64,000 nucleotides of DNA from Lachnospiraceae bacterium (lineage in GTDB: Bacteria > Bacillota > Clostridia > Lachnospirales > Lachnospiraceae), in contig JAQVHQ010000004.1 of NCBI GenBank assembly GCA_028696165.1, forward strand, positions 62,001-126,000, in the 5' to 3' direction. The position numbers were made by a program, and so were the translations under genes. The notes beneath the pieces are model-generated. The model did not search any database. It was not told where the DNA came from and saw only the letters and a program-made list of their open reading frames with translations. Below, one piece after another: positions 36,849 to 45,629 of this stretch (its first letter is position 1; every line of letters begins with the position of its first letter).

Positions 36849-37823
36849 ATGAAGAAGTTTTTTCAATATATTACTAAACATGTGATGCGGTTTATGAATT
36901 ATGTTATGAATGATCACTTAGGCGCTTATGCAACATCAAGCGCCTATTTTCTGATATTGTCATTTATTCCATTTATTCTGCTTTTGATGACATCGATACA
37001 ATTTACGCCCCTTACGAAAGGTTTTGTATCGGATGTGATTTTAAGTGTCACACCCAATGGCTTCCACAGCCTGCTCACAGGCATCATTAATGAGGTTTAT
37101 TCAAAGTCTGTAGCAGTGGTGCCTATCACAGCTATTTTGGCTCTCTGGTCATCTGGGAAGGGATTACAGGCGATTACAAATGGATTGAATGTCATCTATG
37201 AGACGAGAGAAGACCGTAATTATTTCATTATGCGTTTTCGTTCCATTCTGTATACGGTTATGTTTATTGTTGTTATTATGGCAACTTTGATTTCTCTGGT
37301 TTTTGGTAATCGTATTCAGAGTCTGTTGTGGACGCATCTTCCTCTTTTGGCGAAGATTACTGCCTGGATTATTAACATGAGAATGATGATTGTTTTCTTT
37401 GTATTGGTGGTTGTGTTTACCTGTATTTTCACTATTATTCCAAATCACAAACTGCAGTTTCGGACTCAGATTCCAGGAGCAACTTTCTCGGCGGTGGCCT
37501 GGCTGGTTTGTTCTTATGGATTTTCTGTATATATTGATTCGGTGGACGGTGCTTCAGTCATGTATGGATCTTTGACAGCGATTGTCATGATTATGCTGTG
37601 GCTGTATTTTTGTATGTATCTTCTATTGGCAGGGGCGGAGATTAATGTGATGATTGCAGAGAAGAGGGGGATTGATTATGCGATTCCGAAGCATGTGAAA
37701 AACCCGGATGCTTTTAAGGAGTTTATTGGAAGAGTGCTTTGGGTGAAACGGAAGGTTTGGCAGGGGATTTCCTGGGGAGTGAATTGGATTTGGAAGATTT
37801 TTTGTGGGAAGGGTGGAAAGTAG
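36849..37823 (+). CDS. YihY/BrkB-family membrane protein
   Basis: A 324-residue integral membrane protein with about six membrane segments. The family hallmarks are AYATSSAYFLILSFIPFILLL near residue 30, LWSSGKGLQAITNGLNVIYE, and GATFSAVAWLVCSYGFSVYI. The family was once called ribonuclease BN, which is wrong; the function is unsettled. Eighteen extra codons are open upstream, but the ATG at 36849 after AGGGAAAC begins the conserved part. It lies downstream of galM and is followed by repeat elements. Confidence 0.88.
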   Translation: MKKFFQYITKHVMRFMNYVMNDHLGAYATSSAYFLILSFIPFILLLMTSIQFTPLTKGFVSDVILSVTPNGFHSLLTGIINEVYSKSVAVVPITAILALWSSGKGLQAITNGLNVIYETREDRNYFIMRFRSILYTVMFIVVIMATLISLVFGNRIQSLLWTHLPLLAKITAWIINMRMMIVFFVLVVVFTCIFTIIPNHKLQFRTQIPGATFSAVAWLVCSYGFSVYIDSVDGASVMYGSLTAIVMIMLWLYFCMYLLLAGAEINVMIAEKRGIDYAIPKHVKNPDAFKEFIGRVLWVKRKVWQGISWGVNWIWKIFCGKGGK

Positions 37824-37836
37824 TGAGCGGGAACGA

Positions 37837-38777
37837 CTTCCCATGGAGGAGCAGTACCAAGGCGGGGATAGAACATTTTTATTGATAGGATCACTTGCTG
37901 TAATAATCTATGTGTACAGAGGATCGTTTCTATGGGAATCAGGCACCTGAGGCACGTATGCTGATGCATACGTGCCTCAGGTGCATTCAAAGAGTGTTTG
38001 GGTAAACACACTTGGCCCCATAGCAACGGTCCTCTGTGCACTAAGATTGGAAAGTACGTATCAAAAAGCTAAACTCTTCGAAATGACACGTAAACTCAAG
38101 TAGAAGGTACGTATCAAAAAGCAAAATTCTACCAAATGACACGTAAACTCAAGTAGAAAGTACGTATCAAAAAGCAAGATTCTTCGAAATGACACGTAAA
38201 CTCAAGTAGGAAGTACGTATCAAAAAGCAAGATTCTTCGAAATGACACGTAAACTCAAGTAGAAAGTACGTATCAAAAAGCTAAATTCTTCGAAATGACA
38301 CGTAAACTTGAGTGGAAAGTACGTATCAAAAAGCTAAATTCTTTCAAATGACACGTAAACTTGAGTGGAAAGTACGTATCAAAAAGCTAAATTCTTCGAA
38401 ATGACACGTAAACTCAAGTGGAAGGTACGTATCAAAAAGCTAAATTCTTCCAAATGACACGTAAACTCGAGTGAAAAGTACGTATCAAAAAAATAAATTC
38501 TTCCAAAGGACACGTAAACTTAAGTAGAAAGTACGTATCAAAAAGCAAGATCCTTTGAAATGACACGGAAACTCAAGTGGAAGGTACGTATCAAAAAGCT
38601 AAATCCTTCCAAATGACACGGAAACTCAGGTGGAAAGTACGTATCAAAAAGTAAGGTCCTTTCAAAAGACATGTAACCCTGAATAGGAAGTATTTAAAAT
38701 GGTCTCATGTATTTTTGTCAGTTCTTCAAGATAAAAAACGTCTTATCCCTGCTCGGATATTGTTCCTCCATGGGAAG
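37837..38777 (+). repeat. Nested-palindrome element, copy 2, split by the 53-bp array
   Basis: The inner stem is 37905-37936 with 38017-38048 (27 of 32). It encloses hairpin A (CACCTGAGGCACGTATG, loop CTGATG, perfect 17-bp stem) and hairpin B (GTGTTT, loop GGGT, AAACAC). The outer left arm, 37837-37883, begins CTTCCCATGGAGGA. Its partner, ending TCCTCCATGGGAAG, is at 38730-38777, about 680 bases away. The intervening 38055-38690 is the 12-unit 53-bp array. Compared with copy 1, the array occupies the spacer between inner and outer right arms. Confidence 0.78.
38055..38690. repeat. 53-bp tandem array 2 (twelve units)
   Basis: Twelve units on an exact 53-base period start at 38055, 38108, 38161 and so on to 38638. 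Each is TACGTATCAAAA, a 17-base spacer (AGCTAAATTCTTCGAAA type), TGACACGTAA and a 14-base spacer (ACTCAAGTGGAAAG type). The last three units decay (CACGGAA, then ACATGTAA). Conserved blocks match array 1 while both spacers are array-specific. The arms form a stem on the minus strand with one G-U, but have an A-C mismatch on the plus strand. Confidence 0.92.
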
Positions 38778-38854
38778 ACTGGGTGTTATTGGTGGTGGTA
38801 GTTGCTGAGACAGAAGTAGATGCTGCCAGATAAGAGATTTCTGGCAGTAAATTG

Positions 38855-39391
38855 TTAGCATAGGGGTAGCTCTTTTGGTAGTGTGATAAACTTAGTTATG
38901 TCGATTCCTTCCAATTGGAGGAGAGCTCTCTTTTTATGTACACCTCCGGCATAGCCGGTTAAACTGTGATTGCTTCCTATTACGCGATGACATGGTATTA
39001 AAATTGAGATCGGGTTGTGTCCTACCGCTCCGCCTACTGCTTGGGAGGACATTCTTGCAAGACCTCGTTGGAGGGCAATCTTTTTTGCTATTTCACCATA
39101 AGTTGTGGTTTCACCGTAGGGGATTTGCTGAAGAATATTCCAGACAGCTATTTGAAATTCAGTACCGGCTAGATGTATAAGTGGTATAAAGTCAGGTTCT
39201 TGACCTGTGAAATATATATCCAGCCATTTTTGAGCTTCTTTCAAAATTGGATGGTTACATTCCTTATGATTGGAACTAAGATGTGCAGCGTAATATTTCT
39301 GATTATCAAACCAGAGCCCTGTTAATCCCTGTTCATCGGCGGCGAGTAGAATATCACCCAATGGAGAGGTATAGTGTGTTGTGTAATTCAT
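38855..39391 (-). CDS. ogt: Methylated-DNA--protein-cysteine methyltransferase
   Basis: A 178-residue suicide repair protein that transfers alkyl groups from O6-alkylguanine to its own cysteine. The active site is Cys134 in IPCHRVIG, preceded by SSQAVGGAVGHNPISI. The helix-turn-helix segment PYGETTTYGEIAKKI lies near 91-104. The start at 39391 has AAAGGAG 8 bases upstream; seven more codons are open before it. It is followed on the same strand after hxlR with an 18-39 base gap, so hxlR and ogt are probably one operon. Confidence 0.93.
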   Translation of the reverse strand: MNYTTHYTSPLGDILLAADEQGLTGLWFDNQKYYAAHLSSNHKECNHPILKEAQKWLDIYFTGQEPDFIPLIHLAGTEFQIAVWNILQQIPYGETTTYGEIAKKIALQRGLARMSSQAVGGAVGHNPISILIPCHRVIGSNHSLTGYAGGVHKKRALLQLEGIDITKFITLPKELPLC

Positions 39392-39429
39392 AGATATTTC
39401 TCCTTTTATCATATACTATTAGGATAAGA

Positions 39430-39786
39430 TTATTGTCCTTTGACAGTATGTTTGTCATTCATATAATCAATATATTCTTCGCCCCATTCACCAAGCACAT
39501 CAAGAACCTTCTCGAATTTTTTTCCAATATCGGTGAGGGAATATTCTACTTTGGGCGGAATTTGAGAATACTCAATACGTTCGATAAGCCCTTCGTTCTC
39601 CAAAGTTTTTAACTGTCGGGATAGAGTGGTATGAGTCATTTCCACAGGCATTTTTCTCTGTAATTCGTTAAAACGGATAGGTGCCTCTCTCGATAATAGA
39701 TATAAGATGTACATAGACCATTTTCCTGTTAGAACTTTTTGCGATGTAACATATGGACAAAGTCCAAATAATTCTTTCTTTGACAT
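39430..39786 (-). CDS. HxlR-family transcriptional regulator
   Basis: A 118-residue winged-helix regulator. The family pattern is C-P-Y-x-TSQKVLTGKWSMYILYLL...FNELQRKMP...THTTLSRQLKTLENEGLIER. The N-terminal Cys10 lies where redox- or electrophile-sensing cysteines occur in some members (inference). It is divergent from a PPOX-type flavoprotein gene with palindromic sites in between, and upstream of ogt. It probably controls both directions. Confidence 0.9.
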   Translation of the reverse strand: MSKKELFGLCPYVTSQKVLTGKWSMYILYLLSREAPIRFNELQRKMPVEMTHTTLSRQLKTLENEGLIERIEYSQIPPKVEYSLTDIGKKFEKVLDVLGEWGEEYIDYMNDKHTVKGQ

Positions 39787-39788
39787 AT

Positions 39789-39854
39789 GGTATCCTTTCT
39801 GATACTGGTATCATAAAATATCGTACTTGTATTATTGCTCTCACGAACTATAAT
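39789..39854 (+). promoter_or_regulatory. Divergent promoter with HxlR-type operator
   Basis: TGATACTGGTATCA at 39800-39813 is a palindrome apart from its central TG. An overlapping GGTATC at 39789-39794 pairs in inverted sense with GATACT, giving two linked sites. For the flavoprotein gene, TTGTAT at 39827-39832, a 16-base spacer and TATAAT at 39849-39854 form the promoter. Autoregulation by the HxlR protein is the natural inference. Confidence 0.65.
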
Positions 39855-39906
39855 TATATCGTAATTGAAAATAATACCAAAGTCAATCAGAAAGGAAATG
39901 AAAATC

Positions 39907-40302
39907 ATGAAAGAAGCATACGAATTTTTAAAAAGCTGTGGTACATTCTATCTTGCAACAGAGGAGAATGGACAGCCTCGTGTCCGCCCATTCGGAGCAG
40001 TATGTGAATTCGAGGGAAAACTTTACTTTGTAACAAACAATCAGAAAAAAGTATATCAGCAGATGCAAAAAAATGGCAAAGTTGAAATCTGCGGCATGAG
40101 CAAAGGGAAATGGATTCGTGTAGAAGGAACAGTAAAAGAAGACTTACGCCGTGAAGCTAGAGTTGCCATGATGGAAGCGAACACAGCCGCACTCAGCAGC
40201 ATGTACACCGTAGATGATAATTTGATGACCGTACTGTACTTTGAAAATGGAACAGCCACAATATATTCTTTCACAGAAGAGCCACAAACCAGCATCTTAT
40301 AA
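39907..40302 (+). CDS. PPOX-family (FMN-binding split barrel) protein
   Basis: A 131-residue pyridoxamine 5'-phosphate oxidase-like protein: MKEAYEFLKSCGTFYLATEENGQPRVRPFGAV, then GKLYFVTNNQKKVYQQMQKNGKVEICGM. These are typical of small FMN or F420-type split-barrel oxidoreductases. The substrate is unknown. It is too short to be PdxH itself. AAAGGA precedes two possible ATGs; 39907 has workable spacing. It is divergent from and probably regulated by the HxlR gene. Confidence 0.85.
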   Translation: MKEAYEFLKSCGTFYLATEENGQPRVRPFGAVCEFEGKLYFVTNNQKKVYQQMQKNGKVEICGMSKGKWIRVEGTVKEDLRREARVAMMEANTAALSSMYTVDDNLMTVLYFENGTATIYSFTEEPQTSIL

Positions 40303-40433
40303 AAAATAAATTAGTATTAGAAATCGAATTATTAATTAGACCTAAAATCAGAACATGGTAAATTCTAAAATAGATTCAAAATTAGATTTATAAATGAAAG
40401 TAAGATCAAACCCAAGAACAAAACCCAAAATTC

Positions 40434-40620
40434 AAACCACAAAATGAGTTAAACCACAAAATGAGCTAAACCACAAAATGAGTTAAATCACAAAATGAGC
40501 TAAACCACAAAATGAGTTAAATCACAAAATGAGCTAAACCACAAAATGAGTTAAACCACAAAATGAATTAAATTACAAAATGAGTCAAACTACAAAATAA
40601 CTCAAATTATAAAATTAAGC
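40434..40620. repeat. 17-bp tandem repeat (about 11 units)
   Basis: Units of AAACCACAAAATGAGTT, 17 bases each, run from 40434 to 40620. The first seven alternate between GTT and GCT endings, giving a 34-base higher-order repeat. The last four decay. It lies in the 320-base AT-rich gap after the flavoprotein gene and before nested-palindrome copy 3. No coding use: the period is not a multiple of three. Confidence 0.88.
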
Positions 40621-40671
40621 CGAATTCCTACATAAGGCGAGTTAACTTTTACCCAAACCAGCCGATAACCA

Positions 40672-40950
40672 GCCTTGGTATTTTCAGGGGAGGCGGAGCA
40701 GACGCGCAGAGTTTATTGACATACAATGAGCTGATTTGAATCTTAGGGTGCCAAAGGTACTTTCTACGGGACAAATGGTGTTTACCAAAACACCATTTGA
40801 AGGCACACTGAAGTGTGTATGCATCAGCATACACGCTGAATGTGCCTGATGCCCGTAGAAAGTACCTTTGGCACCCTTAGATTCATACAGCAAATGGTCC
40901 TTTAAATAAACTCTGCGCGTCTGCTCCGCCTCCCCTGAAAATACCAAGGC
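40672..40950 (-). repeat. Nested-palindrome element, copy 3 (inverted)
   Basis: The outer stem 40672-40717 with 40905-40950 is perfect over 46 bases. The inner stem is 40741-40770 with 40852-40881 (29 of 30). On the minus strand the core reads as in copy 1: GGG, ATCAGGCACATTCAGCG, GTATG-CTGATG-CATAC, then hairpin B, GGTGTTT-TGGT-AAACACC. The core is therefore in opposite orientation to copies 1 and 2. The remaining gap (40951-41058) is AT-rich with no visible feature. Confidence 0.88.
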
Positions 40951-41058
40951 GTCCTATAGTAATAATCTATAGTGTGTTCCATATAGTCTATAAACAATAG
41001 TCCATATCCATATAACAACATAATGACAACCTAAACCATATTTTATAAACCAGACCAC

Positions 41059-41086
41059 TTGACAGAACAAAAAAATATGTTAAAAT
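41059..41086 (+). promoter_or_regulatory. Promoter of T-box-pheST transcript
   Basis: TTGACA at 41059-41064, a 16-base spacer and TAAAAT at 41081-41086. Confidence 0.7.
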
Positions 41087-41092
41087 AACAAA

Positions 41093-41347
41093 TAGTTATT
41101 GAAAAAGCAATGAAGATGCACAGAGATAACTGTTTTCTTACAGAGAGAAGGAATCATCGGCTGGAAGTTCCTTTAAGTTCAGATAGTTATTAAATTTCAC
41201 ATCCAAGCTGCTTCTCTGAAACAAAGTAGGAGAAGACGTAAAAAGCGCGTTAAGCTTAAAGAGAGTCTGAACTCTTTTCACAGAGTCAGGAATTTGGGTG
41301 GTACCGCGAATGTAACTTCGTCCCTTTGAGGATGAGGTTTTTTTTAT
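41093..41347 (+). ncRNA. T-box leader (phenylalanine) of pheST
   Basis: The T-box element GGGTGGTACCGCG is at 41296-41308, followed by a terminator stem, ACTTCGTCC with GGATGAGGT, and eight T. In the stem I region UUC at 41196-41198 (AAATTTCACATCC context) is the likely specifier for tRNA-Phe, matching the downstream genes. Uncharged tRNA-Phe would relieve termination. Confidence 0.92.
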
Positions 41348-41370
41348 GCTTAAAAAGAAAGGAAAAAGAG

Positions 41371-42402
41371 ATGAATAATAACATTCAGGAAAAAGTAAAC
41401 AGTATTATAGAAGATGCTGTTGCTAAAATCAAAGAATCCGATAAACTGGATAAGTTAAATGATGTAAAAGTGGCATTCCTCGGTAAAAAAGGTGAATTAA
41501 CCGCTGTATTAAAGGGAATGAAGGACGTAGCTCCGGAAGACAGACCAAAAGTAGGCCAGTGGGTAAACGAAGCCAGAGAGACCATTGAGAAACATTTAGA
41601 AGAAACTAAAGCTATGCTTGAGAAAGCAAAGTTAGAGCTTCAGTTAAAGGAAGAGGTTATCGACGTTACACTTCCTGCTAAAAAGACAGAAGCAGGACAT
41701 AGTCATCCCAACACAATTGCATTAGAAGAAGTAGAACGTATTTTCATTGGTATGGGATATGAAGTTGTAGAAGGTCCTGAAATCGAATATGATGAATACA
41801 ATTTTGAAAAATTAAACATTCCGGCTAATCATCCGGCTAAGGATGAGCAGGATACATTCTATATCAACAAAGATATTGTACTTCGTACCCAGACTTCTCC
41901 TGTACAGGCAAGAATTATGGAACAGGGCAATCTGCCAATCCGTATTTTATCACCAGGAAGAGTATTCCGTTCAGATGAAGTAGACGCTACGCATTCACCT
42001 TCTTTCCATCAGATTGAGGGCCTGGTAATTGATAAGAATATTACTTTCTCTGATTTAAAGGGAACTCTTGATGTATTTGCAAAAGAGTTATTTGGAGAGG
42101 ATACAAAGACGAAGTTCCGTCCTCATCATTTCCCATTTACAGAACCAAGTGCTGAGATGGATGTGAGCTGCTTTAAATGCGGCGGAAGCGGATGTCGTTT
42201 CTGTAAGGGCTCCGGCTGGATTGAAATCTTAGGTTGTGGTATGGTTCATCCGCATGTATTAGAGATGTGTGGTATTGATCCTGATGTATATACCGGCTTT
42301 GCATTTGGTGTAGGTTTAGAGCGTATTGCACTTTTGAAATACGAAATTGATGATATGCGTCTATTATATGAAAACGATATTCGTTTCCTGAAACAGTTTT
42401 AG
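41371..42402 (+). CDS. pheS: Phenylalanine--tRNA ligase alpha subunit
   Basis: The 343-residue catalytic class II subunit of the alpha2-beta2 enzyme. Visible are the N-terminal coiled-coil that binds tRNA, KDEQDTFYI, RTQTSPVQARIM, RVFRSDEVDATHSPSFHQIEGLV (motif 2 region), and GFAFGVGLERIALLKY (motif 3). The CFKCGGSGCRFCKGSGWIEILGCG stretch with four Cys is a usual zinc-like insertion in Clostridia. The start at 41371 follows AAAGGA; fifteen open codons upstream overlap the T-box terminator and are rejected. Confidence 0.97.
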   Translation: MNNNIQEKVNSIIEDAVAKIKESDKLDKLNDVKVAFLGKKGELTAVLKGMKDVAPEDRPKVGQWVNEARETIEKHLEETKAMLEKAKLELQLKEEVIDVTLPAKKTEAGHSHPNTIALEEVERIFIGMGYEVVEGPEIEYDEYNFEKLNIPANHPAKDEQDTFYINKDIVLRTQTSPVQARIMEQGNLPIRILSPGRVFRSDEVDATHSPSFHQIEGLVIDKNITFSDLKGTLDVFAKELFGEDTKTKFRPHHFPFTEPSAEMDVSCFKCGGSGCRFCKGSGWIEILGCGMVHPHVLEMCGIDPDVYTGFAFGVGLERIALLKYEIDDMRLLYENDIRFLKQF

Positions 42403-42528
42403 AAATCTTGAATTGTGCTAAAAACATATTTAGAACTGATGTGTCTGGAAGCGTAGATTCTAAAAGAATATATTTTGAAGAAAATGTTTGCCGGACAGAA
42501 AACAAAGAGAATTAAGAGGAGAATAATC

Positions 42529-44946
42529 ATGAATACATCATTATCATGGATAAAAATGTATGTACCGGATCTGGATGTGACTGCTCAGGAATATACAGAT
42601 GCTATGACATTATCTGGTACAAAAGTAGAGGGATTTGAACGGCTGGATGCTGATTTGGATCAGATTGTAATTGGACAGATTGAAAAGATTGAAAAACATC
42701 CGGATGCGGATAAATTAATTGTATGTCAGGTTAATACTGGAAGCGATGTAGTACAAATCGTAACAGGAGCACCAAATGTTGCTGAAGGTGATAAAGTACC
42801 TGTAGTATTAGACGGTGGACGTGTGGCTGGAGGTCATGACGGCAAGAAAACACCAGGTGGAATTAAAATCAAAGCTGGAAAGTTAAGAGGAATCGAGTCT
42901 AAGGGCATGATGTGTTCTATTGAGGAACTTGGTTCTACCAGAGAAATGTATCCGGAAGCTCCTGAATATGGAATCTACATCTTCCCGGAAGATGCTAAAG
43001 TTGGAGAAAGTGCAATTAAGGCTTTGGGATTAGATGATGTTGTTTTCGAATACGAAATCACTTCTAACAGAGTGGACTGCTATAGTGTTGTTGGTATTGC
43101 AAGAGAGGCTGCAGCAACTTTTGGCAAAGAGTTTAAAGCACCCGTTGTTCAGGTTACAGGCAATAGTGAAGATGCCAATGATTATGTGAAGGTAAACGTA
43201 GAAGATACGGACCTTTGTCCTCGTTATTGTGCACGAGTAGTAAAGAATGTTAAAATCGGACCTTCTCCAAAATGGATGCAGAGATGTCTGGCTGCCAATG
43301 GAATCCGTCCTATTAATAATCTGGTTGATATTACGAATTATGTAATGGAAGAGTATGGACAGCCAATGCATGCGTATGATCTGAATACTGTTGCCGGAAA
43401 ACAGATTATCGTTCGTCGTGCTAAAAAAGATGAGAAATTCGTTACCTTAGATGGTCAGGAACGTACCATGGACGAGTCTGTATTAATGATATGCGACCAG
43501 GAGAAGGCAATTGGTATTGCCGGTATCATGGGTGGAGAAAATTCTATGATTACAGATGCGGTACAGGATGTGTTGTTCGAAGCTGCATGTTTTGACGGAA
43601 CCAATATCCGTTTGTCTTCTAAGAGAATCGGACTTCGTACAGATGCTTCTGGTAAATTCGAGAAGGGATTAGATCCAAACAATGCACAGGAAGCTATTGA
43701 CCGCGCATGCCAGTTGATGGAAGAATTAGGTGCCGGTGAAGTTGTCGGCGGTATGGTAGATGTATATACCACAAAGAAAGAGCCTGTACGTGTGGCTTTT
43801 GAACCGGAACGCATCAATGCACTTCTTGGAACAGACATTACTAAAGAAAAAATGCTGGAATACTTAGCGAAGGTTGAATTAGCATATGATGAAAGCACTA
43901 ATGAAATCGTAGCACCTACTTTCCGCCATGATATTTTCCGTACTGCGGACGTGGCAGAAGAAGTAGCAAGATTCTATGGTTATGATAATATCCCTGATAC
44001 TCTTCCAAGAGGAGAAGCAACTACCGGTAAATTATCATACAAGATGCGTATTGAACAGATGGGCCGTGAAGTAGCAGAATGTCATGGATTCTCTCAGGGT
44101 ATGACTTATTCCTTTGAAAGTCCTAAAGTATATGACAAACTTTTGATTCCAGCGGACAGTACTCTTCGTCAGGCTATTACCATTATGAATCCTCTGGGAG
44201 AAGATTTCAGTATCATGAGAACTGTTTCCTTAAACGGTATGCTCACTTCGCTGGCAACAAACTATAATCGAAGAAATAAAGCAGTTCGTCTCTATGAGAT
44301 GGGTAATGTATATCTTCCTAAACAGCTTCCGATTACAGAACTTCCAGATGAAAGAATGCAATTTACACTGGGTATGTACGGAGCGGGTGATTTCTTTAAT
44401 ATGAAGGGAATTGTGGAAGAATTCTTTGAAGCAGTGGGAATGCATAAAAAGGCTCAGTATGATCCTAATGCAGGTAAATCCTTCCTTCATCCGGGACGTC
44501 AGGCACTCATTTCTTATGATGGTGCAGTGGTAGGATATCTTGGAGAAGTTCATCCTAAAGTTGCTGATAATTATGGAATCGGAGACAGAGCATATGTGGC
44601 AGTTCTTGATATGCCAACAATTATTCCGTTTACTACATTTGACCGTAAGTTTACTGGTATTGCAAAATATCCTGCCGTTACCAGAGACATCAGTATGACT
44701 GTTCCAAAAGAAATCCTGGTTGGACAGATTGAGGCTATTATTGAACAGCGCGGTGGAAAGATATTGGAAGGATATCAGTTGTTTGATATTTATGAAGGCG
44801 CACAGATTAAAGAAGGCTACAAATCGGTTGCATACAGCATCGTATTCCGTCATCAGGATAAAACTTTAGAAGAGGCTGAGATTACGGCTGCTATGAAGAA
44901 AATATTAAATGGTTTAGAAGACCTTGGAATCGAACTTCGTCAGTAA
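42529..44946 (+). CDS. pheT: Phenylalanine--tRNA ligase beta subunit
   Basis: An 805-residue partner of PheS holding the editing and tRNA-binding domains. The order is the N-terminal OB-fold (EMAP-like, VIGQIEKIEKHPDADKLIVCQVNTG), the B3/B4 editing region (ITSNRVDCYSVVGIAREAAA, EYGQPMHAYDLNTVAG), B5, and a C-terminal ferredoxin-like anticodon-binding domain (KYPAVTRDISMTVPKEI). AGAGGAG lies before the ATG at 42529. It is cotranscribed with pheS under the Phe T-box. Confidence 0.96.
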   Translation: MNTSLSWIKMYVPDLDVTAQEYTDAMTLSGTKVEGFERLDADLDQIVIGQIEKIEKHPDADKLIVCQVNTGSDVVQIVTGAPNVAEGDKVPVVLDGGRVAGGHDGKKTPGGIKIKAGKLRGIESKGMMCSIEELGSTREMYPEAPEYGIYIFPEDAKVGESAIKALGLDDVVFEYEITSNRVDCYSVVGIAREAAATFGKEFKAPVVQVTGNSEDANDYVKVNVEDTDLCPRYCARVVKNVKIGPSPKWMQRCLAANGIRPINNLVDITNYVMEEYGQPMHAYDLNTVAGKQIIVRRAKKDEKFVTLDGQERTMDESVLMICDQEKAIGIAGIMGGENSMITDAVQDVLFEAACFDGTNIRLSSKRIGLRTDASGKFEKGLDPNNAQEAIDRACQLMEELGAGEVVGGMVDVYTTKKEPVRVAFEPERINALLGTDITKEKMLEYLAKVELAYDESTNEIVAPTFRHDIFRTADVAEEVARFYGYDNIPDTLPRGEATTGKLSYKMRIEQMGREVAECHGFSQGMTYSFESPKVYDKLLIPADSTLRQAITIMNPLGEDFSIMRTVSLNGMLTSLATNYNRRNKAVRLYEMGNVYLPKQLPITELPDERMQFTLGMYGAGDFFNMKGIVEEFFEAVGMHKKAQYDPNAGKSFLHPGRQALISYDGAVVGYLGEVHPKVADNYGIGDRAYVAVLDMPTIIPFTTFDRKFTGIAKYPAVTRDISMTVPKEILVGQIEAIIEQRGGKILEGYQLFDIYEGAQIKEGYKSVAYSIVFRHQDKTLEEAEITAAMKKILNGLEDLGIELRQ

Positions 44947-44970
44947 TTGAATCAAGAGCAAGGAGTAATT

Positions 44971-45609
44971 ATGAGATTATATATATTACGTCATGGAGAA
45001 ACGGTCTGGAATGTCCAGCGCCGTCTCCAAGGCTGTGCAGATATTCCTTTAAATGAAAATGGAGAGTATCTGGCACGAATAACCGGGAGGGCACTTTGTA
45101 ATGTGCCCTTCGATTATTGTGTGTCCAGTCCACTTATAAGAGCCCAAAGAACAGCAGAACTGGTATTGGAAGGGCGAGATGTACCAATTTATACGGATAG
45201 AAGAATTCAGGAAATCGGATTCGGTGAATGGGAAGGATTAAGCTGCGATCAAAATAATTTTGAAATACCAGATCCAAATTTCCCGGAGTTCTTTCGAAAT
45301 CCTGAAAATTATATTCCGCACCCATCTGGAGAAACTTTAGAGTCTATCTGTGGCCGAACCAGAGAATTTATGAATGAGCTTGCAGCAAACAAAGAAAATG
45401 AGAACAAGACAATTCTTATCTCTTCCCATGGATGTTGTGTCCGTGCACTGCTTCGTTGCGTAGAAGAAAAAACAGAGAACTTTTGGAGAAATTGTGTACC
45501 GCCTAACTGCAGCATCAATGTAGTGGACGAGAAAAATGGAGTGTTCCATCTGATTGAAGAAGATAAGATATTTTATGATAGAAGTAAAGTATTATCCTAT
45601 GTGGGATAG
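44971..45609 (+). CDS. Histidine phosphatase family protein
   Basis: A 212-residue member of the phosphoglycerate mutase-like superfamily. LRHGET with the catalytic His near residue 8 opens the protein, [12 protein letters not shown] follows, and the second His is in [12 protein letters not shown]. It could be a sugar-phosphate or alpha-ribazole phosphatase, but no cobalamin gene is near. AAGGAG lies 6 bases before the ATG at 44971; a TTG just after pheT would give an extra eight residues. The gene is 24 bases after pheT and 20 before queA, so it probably shares their transcript. Confidence 0.88.
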   Translation: MRLYILRHGETVWNVQRRLQGCADIPLNENGEYLARITGRALCNVPFDYCVSSPLIRAQRTAELVLEGRDVPIYTDRRIQEIGFGEWEGLSCDQNNFEIPDPNFPEFFRNPENYIPHPSGETLESICGRTREFMNELAANKENENKTILISSHGCCVRALLRCVEEKTENFWRNCVPPNCSINVVDEKNGVFHLIEEDKIFYDRSKVLSYVG

Positions 45610-45629
45610 CTTTATGCCGGAGAAAATTA

